Below are positions 17,981 to 27,114 of a stretch of 50,223 bases of DNA, piece after piece. Both the position numbers and the translations under genes were made by a program. This DNA is from Helicobacter saguini (GTDB lineage Bacteria > Campylobacterota > Campylobacteria > Campylobacterales > Helicobacteraceae). How positions within the stretch are numbered: position 1 is the stretch's first letter; every line of letters starts with the position of its first letter. Under the pieces are notes generated by a model that was not told the origin of the DNA, searched no databases, and saw only the letters and a program-made list of their open reading frames with translations. The stretch spans positions 1 to 50,223 of the forward strand of contig NZ_JRMP02000019.1 in NCBI RefSeq assembly GCF_000762875.2, given 5' to 3'.

Positions 17981-18786
17981 AAACGCCAGGTGTATTCAAA
18001 TGTGAAAATGTGCTGTGTGCTGCGGGGTTCGCGGGGGTTAGATGGCACTCCTGTTACATAGCTAAATAGATTTGCCGCAGGCGAGTCATCTTTATAGAAA
18101 TATTCATAGACTAAATGATAGCTTGTGATTTTAGAATCTTTATTCACACGCGAAAAGCCTATCATCGCCTTAGCCCCCCAGCCTGTTTTTTGCAGTGTGT
18201 TTAAATCGCCATTCATTCCATAGCCATTACCACGACTTATATGATGCCCTAGCAAAAATAGATTGTATCTCCCCATATAATCAAAACTCCAAGTTTCTCC
18301 TAGCTTCACTTGCCCTTCCAAGCCAAAAGGAATGGACAAATACCCTTGCACGCGCTCTAAAGTCGAGCTTTCATTACGACTAAAAAGATAGCTAACCCCG
18401 CTTTGCAAATATAAACTCACACGCTCAAAGCTACGCAAAACATTATACCCCAAAATCACATCTGCGTGATGAAAGGAGTGGAAATCATAGCTACGCTTCC
18501 TTGCCCCTGTATAGTAATCGCCCCCTGTATAAAGCCCACCACCGATATTAGAATCTATATTTAGCTCCGCTTTAAAACTAGCCCCCACAAAGCCCACACC
18601 AGCATTTACGCCCACTGCCAAAGTATCCATTCGCATAATAAAGGCGTCATTATTTGTTTTATCAAACTCATTAAAGTTAAAATAGCTAGTCGAATGCCCT
18701 ATGCTAAAGTAAAAGCCTTGTTTCATAAGGCTAGATTCAGCACTCATAACGCCAAAAAACGCAATAATTAATAGCAACTTTTTCAT
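17977..18786 (-). CDS. Outer membrane beta-barrel protein
   Basis: The 269-residue product has a signal peptide (MKKLLLIIAFFGVMSAES), then alternating amphipathic strands and the C-terminal aromatic ending FEYTWRF typical of BAM-assembled barrels. Strand-like segments include VGVNAGVGFVGASFKAEL and VILGYNVLRSF. AAAGGGGG precedes the ATG. It lies 12 bp downstream of the larger barrel gene starting at 20520, so the two form an operon. Its stop codon (TAG) lies inside an octamer palindrome and overlaps the stop of the convergent SGNH-like gene by 4 bp. Function beyond a barrel is unknown. Confidence 0.8.
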   Translation of the reverse strand: MKKLLLIIAFFGVMSAESSLMKQGFYFSIGHSTSYFNFNEFDKTNNDAFIMRMDTLAVGVNAGVGFVGASFKAELNIDSNIGGGLYTGGDYYTGARKRSYDFHSFHHADVILGYNVLRSFERVSLYLQSGVSYLFSRNESSTLERVQGYLSIPFGLEGQVKLGETWSFDYMGRYNLFLLGHHISRGNGYGMNGDLNTLQKTGWGAKAMIGFSRVNKDSKITSYHLVYEYFYKDDSPAANLFSYVTGVPSNPREPRSTQHIFTFEYTWRF

Positions 18787-18798
18787 AATCCACCCCCT

Positions 18799-20520
18799 TT
18801 AAAACTTAAATCCAAAATGCACACCGCTATAAAGCAAGTGCGTAGCAGGATAAGTTACATTGCTACTAACACCTGCTAAAAAAAGCCCATTATCCGTATT
18901 ATCTGCTGGAGTGGTAACCACACGTGAGCTTTTCTCCCCACCCACATATCTATACAGCACATTTAGCCGCATAAAAAAGGCGATATTATAGCTATCGCCT
19001 AAGCGATATGAAAAGCCAAGAGAGCATAAGAGACTATATCCACTAAAGGCATTATTTGCATTTCTAGCATAGCTACCTATATCGCCTGTAATAGCTAGAG
19101 TGCCAGCATTAAAGCCTATGCGTCCCGCATACTCAAGGCGAAATCGATTTGGTAGCTTCTTACTCCCTTCAATCTCCAAAAATAACACATTATCAACCAC
19201 GTCATAAATCACTGCACTGCCGTAAGTATCGCTATTAAAGCTTACGCCAAGATTAAGAAATATCGCGTGGCTAAAGTTTTTAGTAATCGAGCTAAGGTTG
19301 TAGCCGATTTTTCCGCCCATATTCATATTAAAATAAACAATATCTTTAATTGTGTAGTTTGGATTTAGGATGTTAGTATCAAAGCCGCTTAGAAAATTCC
19401 CATTCACACGCGTAGGGGCAAATCCAGCCAAGATATTAAACTCTAATTTGACATAATCATAGAAATTCCACCCAACATCCGCGCCTATGCTACTTCGCAC
19501 GCCGCTAAGCAAGGCATTATTATTATTTGGCGTGGAAAAAAGGGATGCGTTATTTGCTTGATGGAGATAGTCAAAGCCTAAAATAAAATTGCCCACATAG
19601 CCATTTCTTTGCCCACTTTCACTCTCTTTTAACGCATACGCGGTGTTGGTAAAACTTAGCGTAAGAAATAGGGTTAGTATAAGGGTGTTTAGATTCTGTG
19701 GTTTCTTAGAATCTTTTTTTAGATTCTGTGGTTTCTTAGAATCTAATTTGTGATTTAGATTCTGTAATTTCTTAGAATCTAATTTGTGATTTAGATTCAC
19801 TAAATTGTTATTTATAGAATCTTTAGAATCTATTTTGTGATTTCTTAGATTCTGTGAATTTATAGAATCTAGATTCTGTATTTTGCTTATAAAATCTGCC
19901 TTGTTTTCCTTTAGCGTTAAATCTTTAGAATCTAATTTGTAATTTAGATTCTGTAATTTCTTAGAATCTTTGTCATAAACTAGATTCAATGAAATCTTAG
20001 AATTTATGGACTTAATTCCCAACTTCCACGATTTTAGATTCCATAAATTTTTAGAATCTTTATTTTGTAGAAACTCGCCATTTAGATTCTGTGAATTTTT
20101 AGAATCCGCCTTTAGATTCACTAAATCAATTTTAGAATCTTTATCGCACCCAAACGCCTTTTGCAAATTTTGTGTTTTGTTTATAGAATCTAATTTTAGA
20201 TTCTGAATCTCATTTTTGGAATCTTTTGAATCTATTTTGTGATTTCTTAGATTCTGTGAATTTATAGAATCTAGATTCTGTAATTTCTTAGAATCTTTAT
20301 TTTGAACTAGTTTCAATGAATGCTTAGAATCTAAAAAAACACACTTTAAACTCTGCCATTTTAGATTCACTAAATTCTTAGAATCTAAAAAGAAAACTCG
20401 CAAATCCTGCAATTTTAGATTGAGTAAAGAATCTAAAAAATACGATTTTAAATCCTGCCACTTTTTCGACTTAAAAAGCCCCTGAAAACTCTTTAAAAAA
20501 AACCTTTGCTCACCCCACAT
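18799..20520 (-). CDS. Outer membrane protein with a ~280-residue octamer-built N-terminal tail before its signal peptide
   Basis: From the ATG at 20520 (AAGGAG upstream) the product has 573 residues. Residues 1 to about 278 are low complexity, made of LDSKKLQNLN, NHKLDSK and DSKDSK-like units encoded by tightly packed octamers. Only then comes a signal-like segment, TLILTLFLTLSFTNTAYA, with a credible AxA cleavage site, followed by a barrel domain (YVGNFILGFDYLHQ ... GVHFGFKF) ending in Phe. I find no ATG with a ribosome-binding site just before the signal segment, so the tail seems to be translated, or an unusual start is used. The core barrel of about 275 residues is of ordinary size for the family. 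It lies upstream of, and probably with, the barrel gene at 17977. Confidence 0.7.
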   Translation of the reverse strand: MWGEQRFFLKSFQGLFKSKKWQDLKSYFLDSLLNLKLQDLRVFFLDSKNLVNLKWQSLKCVFLDSKHSLKLVQNKDSKKLQNLDSINSQNLRNHKIDSKDSKNEIQNLKLDSINKTQNLQKAFGCDKDSKIDLVNLKADSKNSQNLNGEFLQNKDSKNLWNLKSWKLGIKSINSKISLNLVYDKDSKKLQNLNYKLDSKDLTLKENKADFISKIQNLDSINSQNLRNHKIDSKDSINNNLVNLNHKLDSKKLQNLNHKLDSKKPQNLKKDSKKPQNLNTLILTLFLTLSFTNTAYALKESESGQRNGYVGNFILGFDYLHQANNASLFSTPNNNNALLSGVRSSIGADVGWNFYDYVKLEFNILAGFAPTRVNGNFLSGFDTNILNPNYTIKDIVYFNMNMGGKIGYNLSSITKNFSHAIFLNLGVSFNSDTYGSAVIYDVVDNVLFLEIEGSKKLPNRFRLEYAGRIGFNAGTLAITGDIGSYARNANNAFSGYSLLCSLGFSYRLGDSYNIAFFMRLNVLYRYVGGEKSSRVVTTPADNTDNGLFLAGVSSNVTYPATHLLYSGVHFGFKF

Positions 20521-20759
20521 TTTTTCTCCTTTTGATAATTTTGATAAACTCTTAAGTAACAAAAAAAAAAAATATTATATCATAAAAAATCAAATATGTC
20601 AATAAAATTTCAAATATTTACAAAACCAAACCCAGACATTACAAATTATAGAATCTATTTCCAAAAAAACTATAAAATATACAATCCAGATTCTATAAAA
20701 ATACAATTTACAAAAAAATAGTAAAATTATCACCTGTGAATATAAAAAAAGGTGAGAAT

Positions 20760-22268
20760 ATGAAATGTGTAAAATATGTTTTTATGGCGATATTTGCGAT
20801 ATTTATAGGCTGTGATAATGCTAACGATTCTAACACAGAATCTGCGCAAGATTCTAAAGTGGATTCTAATATAGAATCTAAGGTGCAAATTACGCAAGAT
20901 TCTAAACTAGATTCTAAAAGAAATTCTAATATAGAATCTAATACAAAATCCGCAAATTCCACGCAAAATATAGAATCTAAAATCCCCGCAAATGGTTTTG
21001 CCACGCAAAAAGAAAGTCCTAAGCTAGAGATTATTGCAGCGCTAAATGAGCCGCTGCCTGATATGTCTGGCATTGCGGTGAGTAGCGATAATCGCATTTT
21101 TGTTAGCTTTCCTAGACATGCGGATAATCATAGCGAGTTTGCCCTAGCAGAGCTTGTAAATGGTGAGTTTATCCCCTTTCCAAATCGCGAGTTTGTTTAT
21201 CCGCCAGAAGTTATAGAATCTAAAACCACTAACTCAAAACAAGTTATAGAATCTAAAACTTTACAAGAAAAAAGTTCCACGCAAGAAGTTACAGATTCTA
21301 TAACTTTAGAGCAAAAAACTTCGATTGCAAATTCCATAGAATCTAAAAGCTCAAACTCCACAGATTCTAAAACAATCAACCAAACACAAGTTATAGATTC
21401 TAAAACTTTTAATCAAAAAAGTAACATAGAATCTAACTTTAATACTTGGCTTGTTTCCCCGCATGGCATTACTTTTGATAGCGATGATAATTTGTGGATT
21501 ATCGATGATGGCAAACGCAGTGGCATAAAAGAGATTCCAAATGGGGCGGCGAAACTTGTTGGCATTGATATAAAAACAAAAAAAATCATCGCAAATATCG
21601 CACTTCCCGTGCGTGATGATGTGCATTTGAATGATTTACGTGTGGATAAAAACGTGGGCAAAAAAGGCGTGGCTTTTATCACAAATTCATCCTTTGGGAT
21701 GACCCCTAGCCTGTTTGTCGTGGATATTGAAAGTGGCGTGTGGCGCGAGATTCTAATTAATCACGAAAGCACGAAAAATGACGAGAATTTTATGGCGTTT
21801 TTGGAAGGGCAGCCGCACACTTTTAGCAAGGCAAATCCGCGGTTTCCTATCGGCGGGGCGGATGGCATTGCTTTGAGTGATGGGCGTGTGTATTACACCG
21901 CGCTAAGTGGGCGTGGGCTTTATAGTGTTGAGTCGCGCTTGCTTAGCGATTTTAGTGTGAGCGAGAGTGCGATACAAAAGGCGGTGAAATACCACGGCGA
22001 GCGTCCTGCGTGCGATGGTTTGAGCGAAGATTCTAATGGGAATATTTATTTTAGCGCGTTTGAGCAGCTAGCCTTGGTAAAACGCGATAGGCAGGGCGTT
22101 TATAGCACGCTGGTGGCGGATTCTAGGATGGGCTGGCCTGATGGTTTGGCTTACGCAAATGGCTATTTGTATGTGACTTTAGGGCAGTGGAATCGCCTTG
22201 CTGCCTTTAATAACGGCGTTGATTTACGCAAACGCCCTTACCTTATCGCAAGGGTAAAGGTTGAGTAG
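20760..22268 (+). CDS. Lipoprotein with Yellow/MRJP- or SMP30-like beta-propeller and octamer-coded insert
   Basis: The start at 20760 follows AAAGGTGAG; the in-frame GTG at 20736 lacks a site. A lipobox FIGC puts the Cys near residue 18. An Asp-Ser-Lys / Glu-Ser-Asn stretch follows to about residue 85. Then come propeller-like blades: PDMSGIAVSSDNRIFVSFPR, SPHGITFDSDDNLWIIDDG, LNDLRVDKN, GGADGIALSDGRVYYTALSG, CDGLSEDSNGNIYFSAFE and WPDGLAYANGYLYVT. This pattern fits the major royal jelly/Yellow or gluconolactonase-like propellers, which often bind small ligands or hydrolyse lactones. Blade one is interrupted after FVYPPE by about 80 residues of repeated VIESKT/DSKT units. Enzymatic activity is not established. 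It converges with the SUFU-domain gene, with an octamer in the 9-bp junction region. Confidence 0.75.
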   Translation: MKCVKYVFMAIFAIFIGCDNANDSNTESAQDSKVDSNIESKVQITQDSKLDSKRNSNIESNTKSANSTQNIESKIPANGFATQKESPKLEIIAALNEPLPDMSGIAVSSDNRIFVSFPRHADNHSEFALAELVNGEFIPFPNREFVYPPEVIESKTTNSKQVIESKTLQEKSSTQEVTDSITLEQKTSIANSIESKSSNSTDSKTINQTQVIDSKTFNQKSNIESNFNTWLVSPHGITFDSDDNLWIIDDGKRSGIKEIPNGAAKLVGIDIKTKKIIANIALPVRDDVHLNDLRVDKNVGKKGVAFITNSSFGMTPSLFVVDIESGVWREILINHESTKNDENFMAFLEGQPHTFSKANPRFPIGGADGIALSDGRVYYTALSGRGLYSVESRLLSDFSVSESAIQKAVKYHGERPACDGLSEDSNGNIYFSAFEQLALVKRDRQGVYSTLVADSRMGWPDGLAYANGYLYVTLGQWNRLAAFNNGVDLRKRPYLIARVKVE

Positions 22269-22277
22269 GCTTAGATT

Positions 22278-22955
22278 CTAAACATAACTTTTTTCGCGTT
22301 TCATATCAGTTACTAAATATGGATTATCATCTTGCATTTTGTATATTAATTCTTGAATTTTTTGCTTATTTTCTTCTAGATTTTGAAACTGCGTTATCCA
22401 CTCAAGTTCTTTTTGCGTTATGCCAACTAGCTGCATAAAATCAAGCCTCCCATGCAATGTCTCCACACTTTTTACCTCAGTATCATAAGTGATAATTAGT
22501 CCTGTAATCTTAGAATCTGTGCTTCTATCAATGCTTTTCCCATCACCTACGATAAACTGCAGATTTTCAAGGTGGCTACTTTGCGTATTCGTAAAAAACG
22601 CAAGGTTGGCTAATGTGTTTAACGCCCACAAACACGCCTTGCTATCGCGTTCTGCTAGCTTAAAAGTCATCTCATACCCCCAGCCACTCCACGCCCCACC
22701 AAAGCTCTCCTCATTTGCGTAAAGCTCGCTCATTCCGTAAGTCACGATGTGCTGATAGCCATGCGGGCTAGTATAAATGCTGTAGCCATCGAGATATTGG
22801 TCGCCGCCTAGATTTGCGCGCGTTTTTAGATTTGTCGCGTAGTGCTTTGGCTTTTGGTCGCCATAAATTTGTCCAAACGCCTTATCAATCGCCTCCCAGC
22901 CGGGTGAAAAATCATCATCATCTTTTGCTTTTTGCAAGTATTCTTTGATAGTCAT
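22278..22955 (-). CDS. Suppressor-of-fused (SUFU) domain protein
   Basis: The 225-residue product has the bacterial SUFU pattern: PGWEAIDKAFGQIYGDQKPKHYAT, then LDGYSIYTSPHGYQHIVTYGMSELY and GWGYEMTFKLA. It has no signal peptide, so it is cytoplasmic. In bacteria SUFU-domain proteins are frequent near polymorphic toxins and may act as immunity proteins; no toxin gene is next to it here, so the role is open. The gene is almost free of octamer inserts. AAGGGGA precedes the ATG. Confidence 0.8.
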   Translation of the reverse strand: MTIKEYLQKAKDDDDFSPGWEAIDKAFGQIYGDQKPKHYATNLKTRANLGGDQYLDGYSIYTSPHGYQHIVTYGMSELYANEESFGGAWSGWGYEMTFKLAERDSKACLWALNTLANLAFFTNTQSSHLENLQFIVGDGKSIDRSTDSKITGLIITYDTEVKSVETLHGRLDFMQLVGITQKELEWITQFQNLEENKQKIQELIYKMQDDNPYLVTDMKREKSYV

Positions 22956-23023
22956 ATATTCCCCTTATTGTAATTTAAATGCAAAATTATATCAAAATAT
23001 AGAATCTAATGTTTGTAATCTTG

Positions 23024-24088
23024 CTAAATAAAAATTTCGGCTTTGCTAAAAAGGGTGGCTTCGCCAGAGATTAAGATTCTATTTTGTTTAGATTCCATAA
23101 AGGTTTTAGAATCTTGCAAGTTAGATTCTATGAAATCTATGGAATCTTTAGAATCTGCCCAAAGCATTTTTGTATAAAGATAGCCACCGCGGCTGCTTGC
23201 TTGATAGGCAATTATGCAATCTTTATCTAAGATTTTCGCCCAAAATGGCGCGATATGGCAGTGTCCGCTTCCACATACAGGGTCTTCGCTTACCCCACAT
23301 TTTGGCGCGAAAGTGCGTGAAATGCAATCTACTTTTTTATTTTTTAGCTCGGTTAAAAGATTTTTAGAATCTAAATTAGAATTTCCCAAAATTTTAGAAT
23401 CTTTATTATTAAATTCTATAGAATCTTGCAACTTAGATTCCATATAATTTTGAGAATCCAAACTCGCGCTAATATGCAAAAGCAGCCCATCTAGCTTTGC
23501 AATTTTGCCCAAATCTGGCACAAATTCTATCACATCCAAAGCATTATCCACAATGCAGAGCAAATCACGACCCTTTAGCACTTTTAGCACTTTCAAAGGC
23601 TTTAAAGCTTCCCTAATTTGCGTCATTTCAGCCACTTCACTCATTTCAAAAATAGGGAAATCCATTTCAAATAATTCTTTATTGTTAAAATGTTTTTTAC
23701 TCACGCTCAAAAGCCCGCCCTTTGTCCTAAAATGCACTTTATTTAAGCCGCTCTTAAGCAAATTCATCACCACAAAGCTACTCGCCAAAGTCGCATGACC
23801 GCACAAATCAATCTCATTTTTTGGCGTAAAAAACCGCAATTCAAAGGTATTTTTAGAATCTTCTAACGCCTTAAAATCCGCTATATTCTTAGAATCTAGA
23901 TTCCGCAAATTAGCCCCCAAATCCTTAGAATCTTCCCCCACAAACAAAAACGCACTCTCACTCAAATTATTCTCAATTGCAATTTTTTGCATTATACAAT
24001 CATTCAAAATTCTATCGCAAACCACCACCGCAGCGGGATTCCCACCAAAGATTCTATCACTAAAACTATCAACAACATACTGCAACAT
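23024..24088 (-). CDS. PhzF-family isomerase-like protein with octamer-coded insertions
   Basis: The family motifs are present: VDSFSDRIFGGNPAAVVV at the N-terminus with NNLSESAFLF, the FFTPKNEIDLCGHATLA segment and the SEDPVCGSGHCHIAPFW block. PhzF enzymes isomerise dihydro-hydroxyanthranilate in phenazine producers, but most homologues have unknown substrates. The start chosen is the ATG at 24088 with AAAGGTG upstream; the longer TTG start at 24109 is weaker. The protein is about 354 residues against 260-300 usual, with Asp-Ser-Lys inserts near residues 50-75, about 210-245 and 315-345. It is divergent from the ABC-F gene. Confidence 0.88.
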   Translation of the reverse strand: MLQYVVDSFSDRIFGGNPAAVVVCDRILNDCIMQKIAIENNLSESAFLFVGEDSKDLGANLRNLDSKNIADFKALEDSKNTFELRFFTPKNEIDLCGHATLASSFVVMNLLKSGLNKVHFRTKGGLLSVSKKHFNNKELFEMDFPIFEMSEVAEMTQIREALKPLKVLKVLKGRDLLCIVDNALDVIEFVPDLGKIAKLDGLLLHISASLDSQNYMESKLQDSIEFNNKDSKILGNSNLDSKNLLTELKNKKVDCISRTFAPKCGVSEDPVCGSGHCHIAPFWAKILDKDCIIAYQASSRGGYLYTKMLWADSKDSIDFIESNLQDSKTFMESKQNRILISGEATLFSKAEIFI

Positions 24089-24157
24089 TTTCGCACCTTT
24101 TATATACAATTTTGACTTAAAGATTCTATAATTTCAACGTTAAAAAAAGGATAATGT

Positions 24158-25846
24158 ATGTTACAGGCGACAAATATCAGTATGAAATACGCGAGCAAGA
24201 CGCTATTTGAGGATATAAATCTAAAGCTAGACAAGGGCAAACGCTATGGGCTAATCGGGGCAAATGGTGCGGGAAAAAGCACATTTCTTAAGATTCTAAG
24301 TAAAGAGATTGAGCCAAGTAGCGGCGATATTAGCATAGAATCTAATCTAAAAATGGGTGTTTTAAGTCAAAATCAATACGCATTTGAGGATTTAAGCCTT
24401 AAAGATGCCGTGCTAATCGGTAATAAGCGGCTTTATGATGCTATAAAAGAAAAAGAAAAACTATATGCAGAAGCCGATTTAAGCGATGATAAAGTAAATG
24501 AAAGACTAAGCGAATTAGAAATGATTTGCGTAGAAGAAGACCCGATGTATGAGTGCGATGTGGTGATTGAAAAGATTTTGGAGGATTTAGGCTTTGTAGC
24601 TGACACGCATAATGAGCTAATGAAAACGCTTACCGGCGGGGATAAATTTAAGATTTTACTAGCCCAAGTGCTATTTCCAAAGCCTGATATTTTGCTGCTT
24701 GATGAGCCGACAAATAACCTTGATTTAGATTCTATCGCGTGGCTTGAAAATAACCTTAAAAAGCACGAAGGAACGCTTGTTGTGATTTCGCATGATAGGC
24801 ACTTTATAAACGCGGTTTGCACGCATATTTTAGACCTTGATTTTAAAACTTTGCGTGAGTTTAGCGGCAATTATGATGACTGGTATATCGCGTCAAATTT
24901 GATTGCAAAACAGCAGGAAATGGAGCGAAGCAAAAAGCTAAAGGAAAAGGCGGAGCTTGAGGATTTTATAAGGCGTTTTGGTGCGAATGCGAGTAAGGCG
25001 CGTCAAGCCACAAGCCGCCAAAAGCAGCTAGATAAGCTAAATGTGGAATCTTTAAAGGTTTCAAGTCGCCGCGAGCCTAGCATAAATTTTAAGATAAAGC
25101 GAAATATCGGCAATGAAGTGTTGTCAGTTGAGAATCTAAGCCACGCGTATGGTGATAAGGTGATTTTTAGTGGCGTGGATTTAATGATAAAGCCCGGGGA
25201 TAAAATCGCGCTCATCGGTGCAAATGGCGTTGGCAAAAGCACACTTTGCAAGATTCTAAGTGAATCTATGTCGCCAGATTCTGGCGTGGTAAAGTGGGGG
25301 GCGACTATTGAGATGGGCTATTTTCCGCAGGATACTAGCGAGATTATTAAGGGAGATTCTAGCCTTTATGAGTGGCTAAGAGCCTTTGATAAGAGCATAG
25401 ATTCTAATGAGATACGCACGAGTCTTGGTAGAATGCTTTTTAGTGGTGAGGAGCAAGAAAAGAGCGTGGGCGCACTAAGCGGGGGCGAAAAACACCGCAT
25501 TATGCTTTCAAAACTAATGATTTTAAAAAATAACTTTTTAATCTTAGATGAGCCAACAAACCACCTAGACTTAGAAGCAATCATAGCACTTGGCGAAGCC
25601 CTTTATAACTATCAAGGCGGCATAATCTGCGTAAGCCACGATAGAGAGCTAATCGACTCCTTTGCAAATAGAATCATAGAACTTAGCGAAGTAGATTCTA
25701 TAGAATCTAAAGATTCTAAACACGCTAAAGATTCCATAGAATCTAAGGGCGTTTCCAAAGATTCCAAAATTTCTAAACATTCTAAAGGCGTTAAAATAAC
25801 CGACTTCCACGGCACTTATGAGGAATACTTAGAAAGCAAGATTTAG
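24158..25846 (+). CDS. ABC-F family ATPase (YbiT-like translation factor)
   Basis: Two ATP-binding cassettes lie in one soluble chain of 562 residues without membrane segments. The first has GANGAGKST, a degenerate signature LTGGDK and LLLDEPTNNLDLDS; the second has GANGVGKST, LSGGEKHR and LILDEPTNHLDLEA. A charged helical linker (KKLKEKAELEDFIRRF) joins them, as in ABC-F proteins that bind the ribosomal E-site and modulate translation or antibiotic resistance. Closest by pattern is YbiT. Between the second cassette and the terminal FHGTYEEYLESKI lies an insert of Asp-Ser-Lys / Glu-Ser-Lys units (about residues 508-545). The Ile-Leu of LKILSKE after the first Walker A is written with an octamer. 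Confidence 0.93.
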   Translation: MLQATNISMKYASKTLFEDINLKLDKGKRYGLIGANGAGKSTFLKILSKEIEPSSGDISIESNLKMGVLSQNQYAFEDLSLKDAVLIGNKRLYDAIKEKEKLYAEADLSDDKVNERLSELEMICVEEDPMYECDVVIEKILEDLGFVADTHNELMKTLTGGDKFKILLAQVLFPKPDILLLDEPTNNLDLDSIAWLENNLKKHEGTLVVISHDRHFINAVCTHILDLDFKTLREFSGNYDDWYIASNLIAKQQEMERSKKLKEKAELEDFIRRFGANASKARQATSRQKQLDKLNVESLKVSSRREPSINFKIKRNIGNEVLSVENLSHAYGDKVIFSGVDLMIKPGDKIALIGANGVGKSTLCKILSESMSPDSGVVKWGATIEMGYFPQDTSEIIKGDSSLYEWLRAFDKSIDSNEIRTSLGRMLFSGEEQEKSVGALSGGEKHRIMLSKLMILKNNFLILDEPTNHLDLEAIIALGEALYNYQGGIICVSHDRELIDSFANRIIELSEVDSIESKDSKHAKDSIESKGVSKDSKISKHSKGVKITDFHGTYEEYLESKI

Positions 25847-25853
25847 AATCTAA

Positions 25854-26951
25854 CTACTGCCTACGTGCAAAAGTTAAAGCATACACAAGATTTCGCACCA
25901 AAAACACGGGGTCGCTTGGCTCACCCACGCCTTCTGGCAAAATATTTGGCATAAAAACATCGCCATTGCAGCCCTTGCCTTCATACTTTTTAATGCGTAA
26001 GATTCCTACTTCAATTTCTTTATGCAACCCGCTCCAAAGTGCGTTAATATCGTTAATATCATCGTTAATACTAGCCAGAACAAGCATAAATTTAAAGGAA
26101 ATTTCGCCCTTTTTTAGCTCATTTTTGAAATTAGATTCTAAAAAATCATTGCTAAGTTTGTCAAATTCGCCCTGCGAAATGCCCTTAGAATCTTTAGAAT
26201 TTAAAGGCACAAACTTAAGCCTAGCAGCCACAAATTCGCCCTTTTTATTCCTAAAATAAAAGGCGTGTGCGCTATGGAAACTCGCCTGCGAATAGCTAGA
26301 AGTAAGCGGCACACGCTTTTCATAGCTTTGAAATCGCGCGATAGATTCTATATTTTTAATGCGATTTGCGGCTTCAGTCGCGCTAATTTTGCCCTGCTTT
26401 TCATCAATTTTTATCGCCAAAAAACGCGATAAATCCTGCGGCTTATTAATAAAATTAATCTCAGCATTTGTCATCACAATGTCCCAGCTTTCAGTGCCTG
26501 TGAGCTTTAACGCCATTGAGCGAATTTTGCTTTTATCACTCGCATTCAAATCGCCACCACTAAGTGAAAACCGCACCAGAGCGGGGATGTTTTTTTCTTT
26601 TAGCATAGGAATGTCAAAATCTTGCGTAATATTTTTTCTCGGTGCAAATTCACCACTAGAGCAAAATCCTTTGGCGTGATTTATCTTTTTATGTGGGTTT
26701 TTGCTGTCAAAATTTAGTGTGTAAAACTGACTTGCGATAAGTTCGCTAAGGCTAGCAGCATCCATAGAATCTAAGTCTTTATCGCTAATAGATTCTATAA
26801 AATTTTGGCTTTTTTCGTTATTAGATTCTATGGAATCTTGGCTTAAATTTATAGAATCTTTTGTGCTTATAGAATCTTTTCCATTTATAGAATCTTTTCC
26901 GCACAAAAGCATAACAAACAAACTTAGAAAAACTATAACTTTTTTTAACAT
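25854..26951 (-). CDS. Exported catalase-like (catalase-related peroxidase) protein
   Basis: From the ATG at 26951 (AAGGAAG upstream) the 365-residue product has a signal peptide (MLKKVIVFLSLFVMLLCG) and an octamer-built Asp-Ser-Ile stretch to about residue 55. The short catalase fold follows: INHAKGFCSSGEF with the distal His, ALVRFSLSGGD, RSMALKLTG, TNAEINF and the C-terminal LVRNLVYALTFARRQ that resembles the Tyr-containing end of catalase-related peroxidases. It is far shorter than true catalase, like the catalase-like protein known in Helicobacter. A haem peroxidase role in the periplasm is likely but not proven. The LLCG could instead be a lipobox. Confidence 0.85.
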   Translation of the reverse strand: MLKKVIVFLSLFVMLLCGKDSINGKDSISTKDSINLSQDSIESNNEKSQNFIESISDKDLDSMDAASLSELIASQFYTLNFDSKNPHKKINHAKGFCSSGEFAPRKNITQDFDIPMLKEKNIPALVRFSLSGGDLNASDKSKIRSMALKLTGTESWDIVMTNAEINFINKPQDLSRFLAIKIDEKQGKISATEAANRIKNIESIARFQSYEKRVPLTSSYSQASFHSAHAFYFRNKKGEFVAARLKFVPLNSKDSKGISQGEFDKLSNDFLESNFKNELKKGEISFKFMLVLASINDDINDINALWSGLHKEIEVGILRIKKYEGKGCNGDVFMPNILPEGVGEPSDPVFLVRNLVYALTFARRQ

Positions 26952-27074
26952 TTTTTCTTCCTTAAAAAATTTTTGCAAAGAATTTTATCTTATTATTAAA
27001 GAATTTTAGAAATATTCCGCAAGCCTTTTTACATTTTTCCAACATTTTTTTCAAAACTTAATTTCAAACTTTGT

Positions 27075-27080
27075 TATAAT
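27075..27080 (+). promoter_or_regulatory. Probable -10 element for the chemoreceptor gene
   Basis: TTG-TATAAT-like sequence (TTATAATATTATAAAT) lies about 35 bp before the ATG at 27115 in an otherwise empty interval. TAGGAGAG is the ribosome-binding site. Confidence 0.45.
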
Positions 27081-27114
27081 ATTATAAATCCAAAAAGGCA
27101 AGTAGGAGAGAAAA

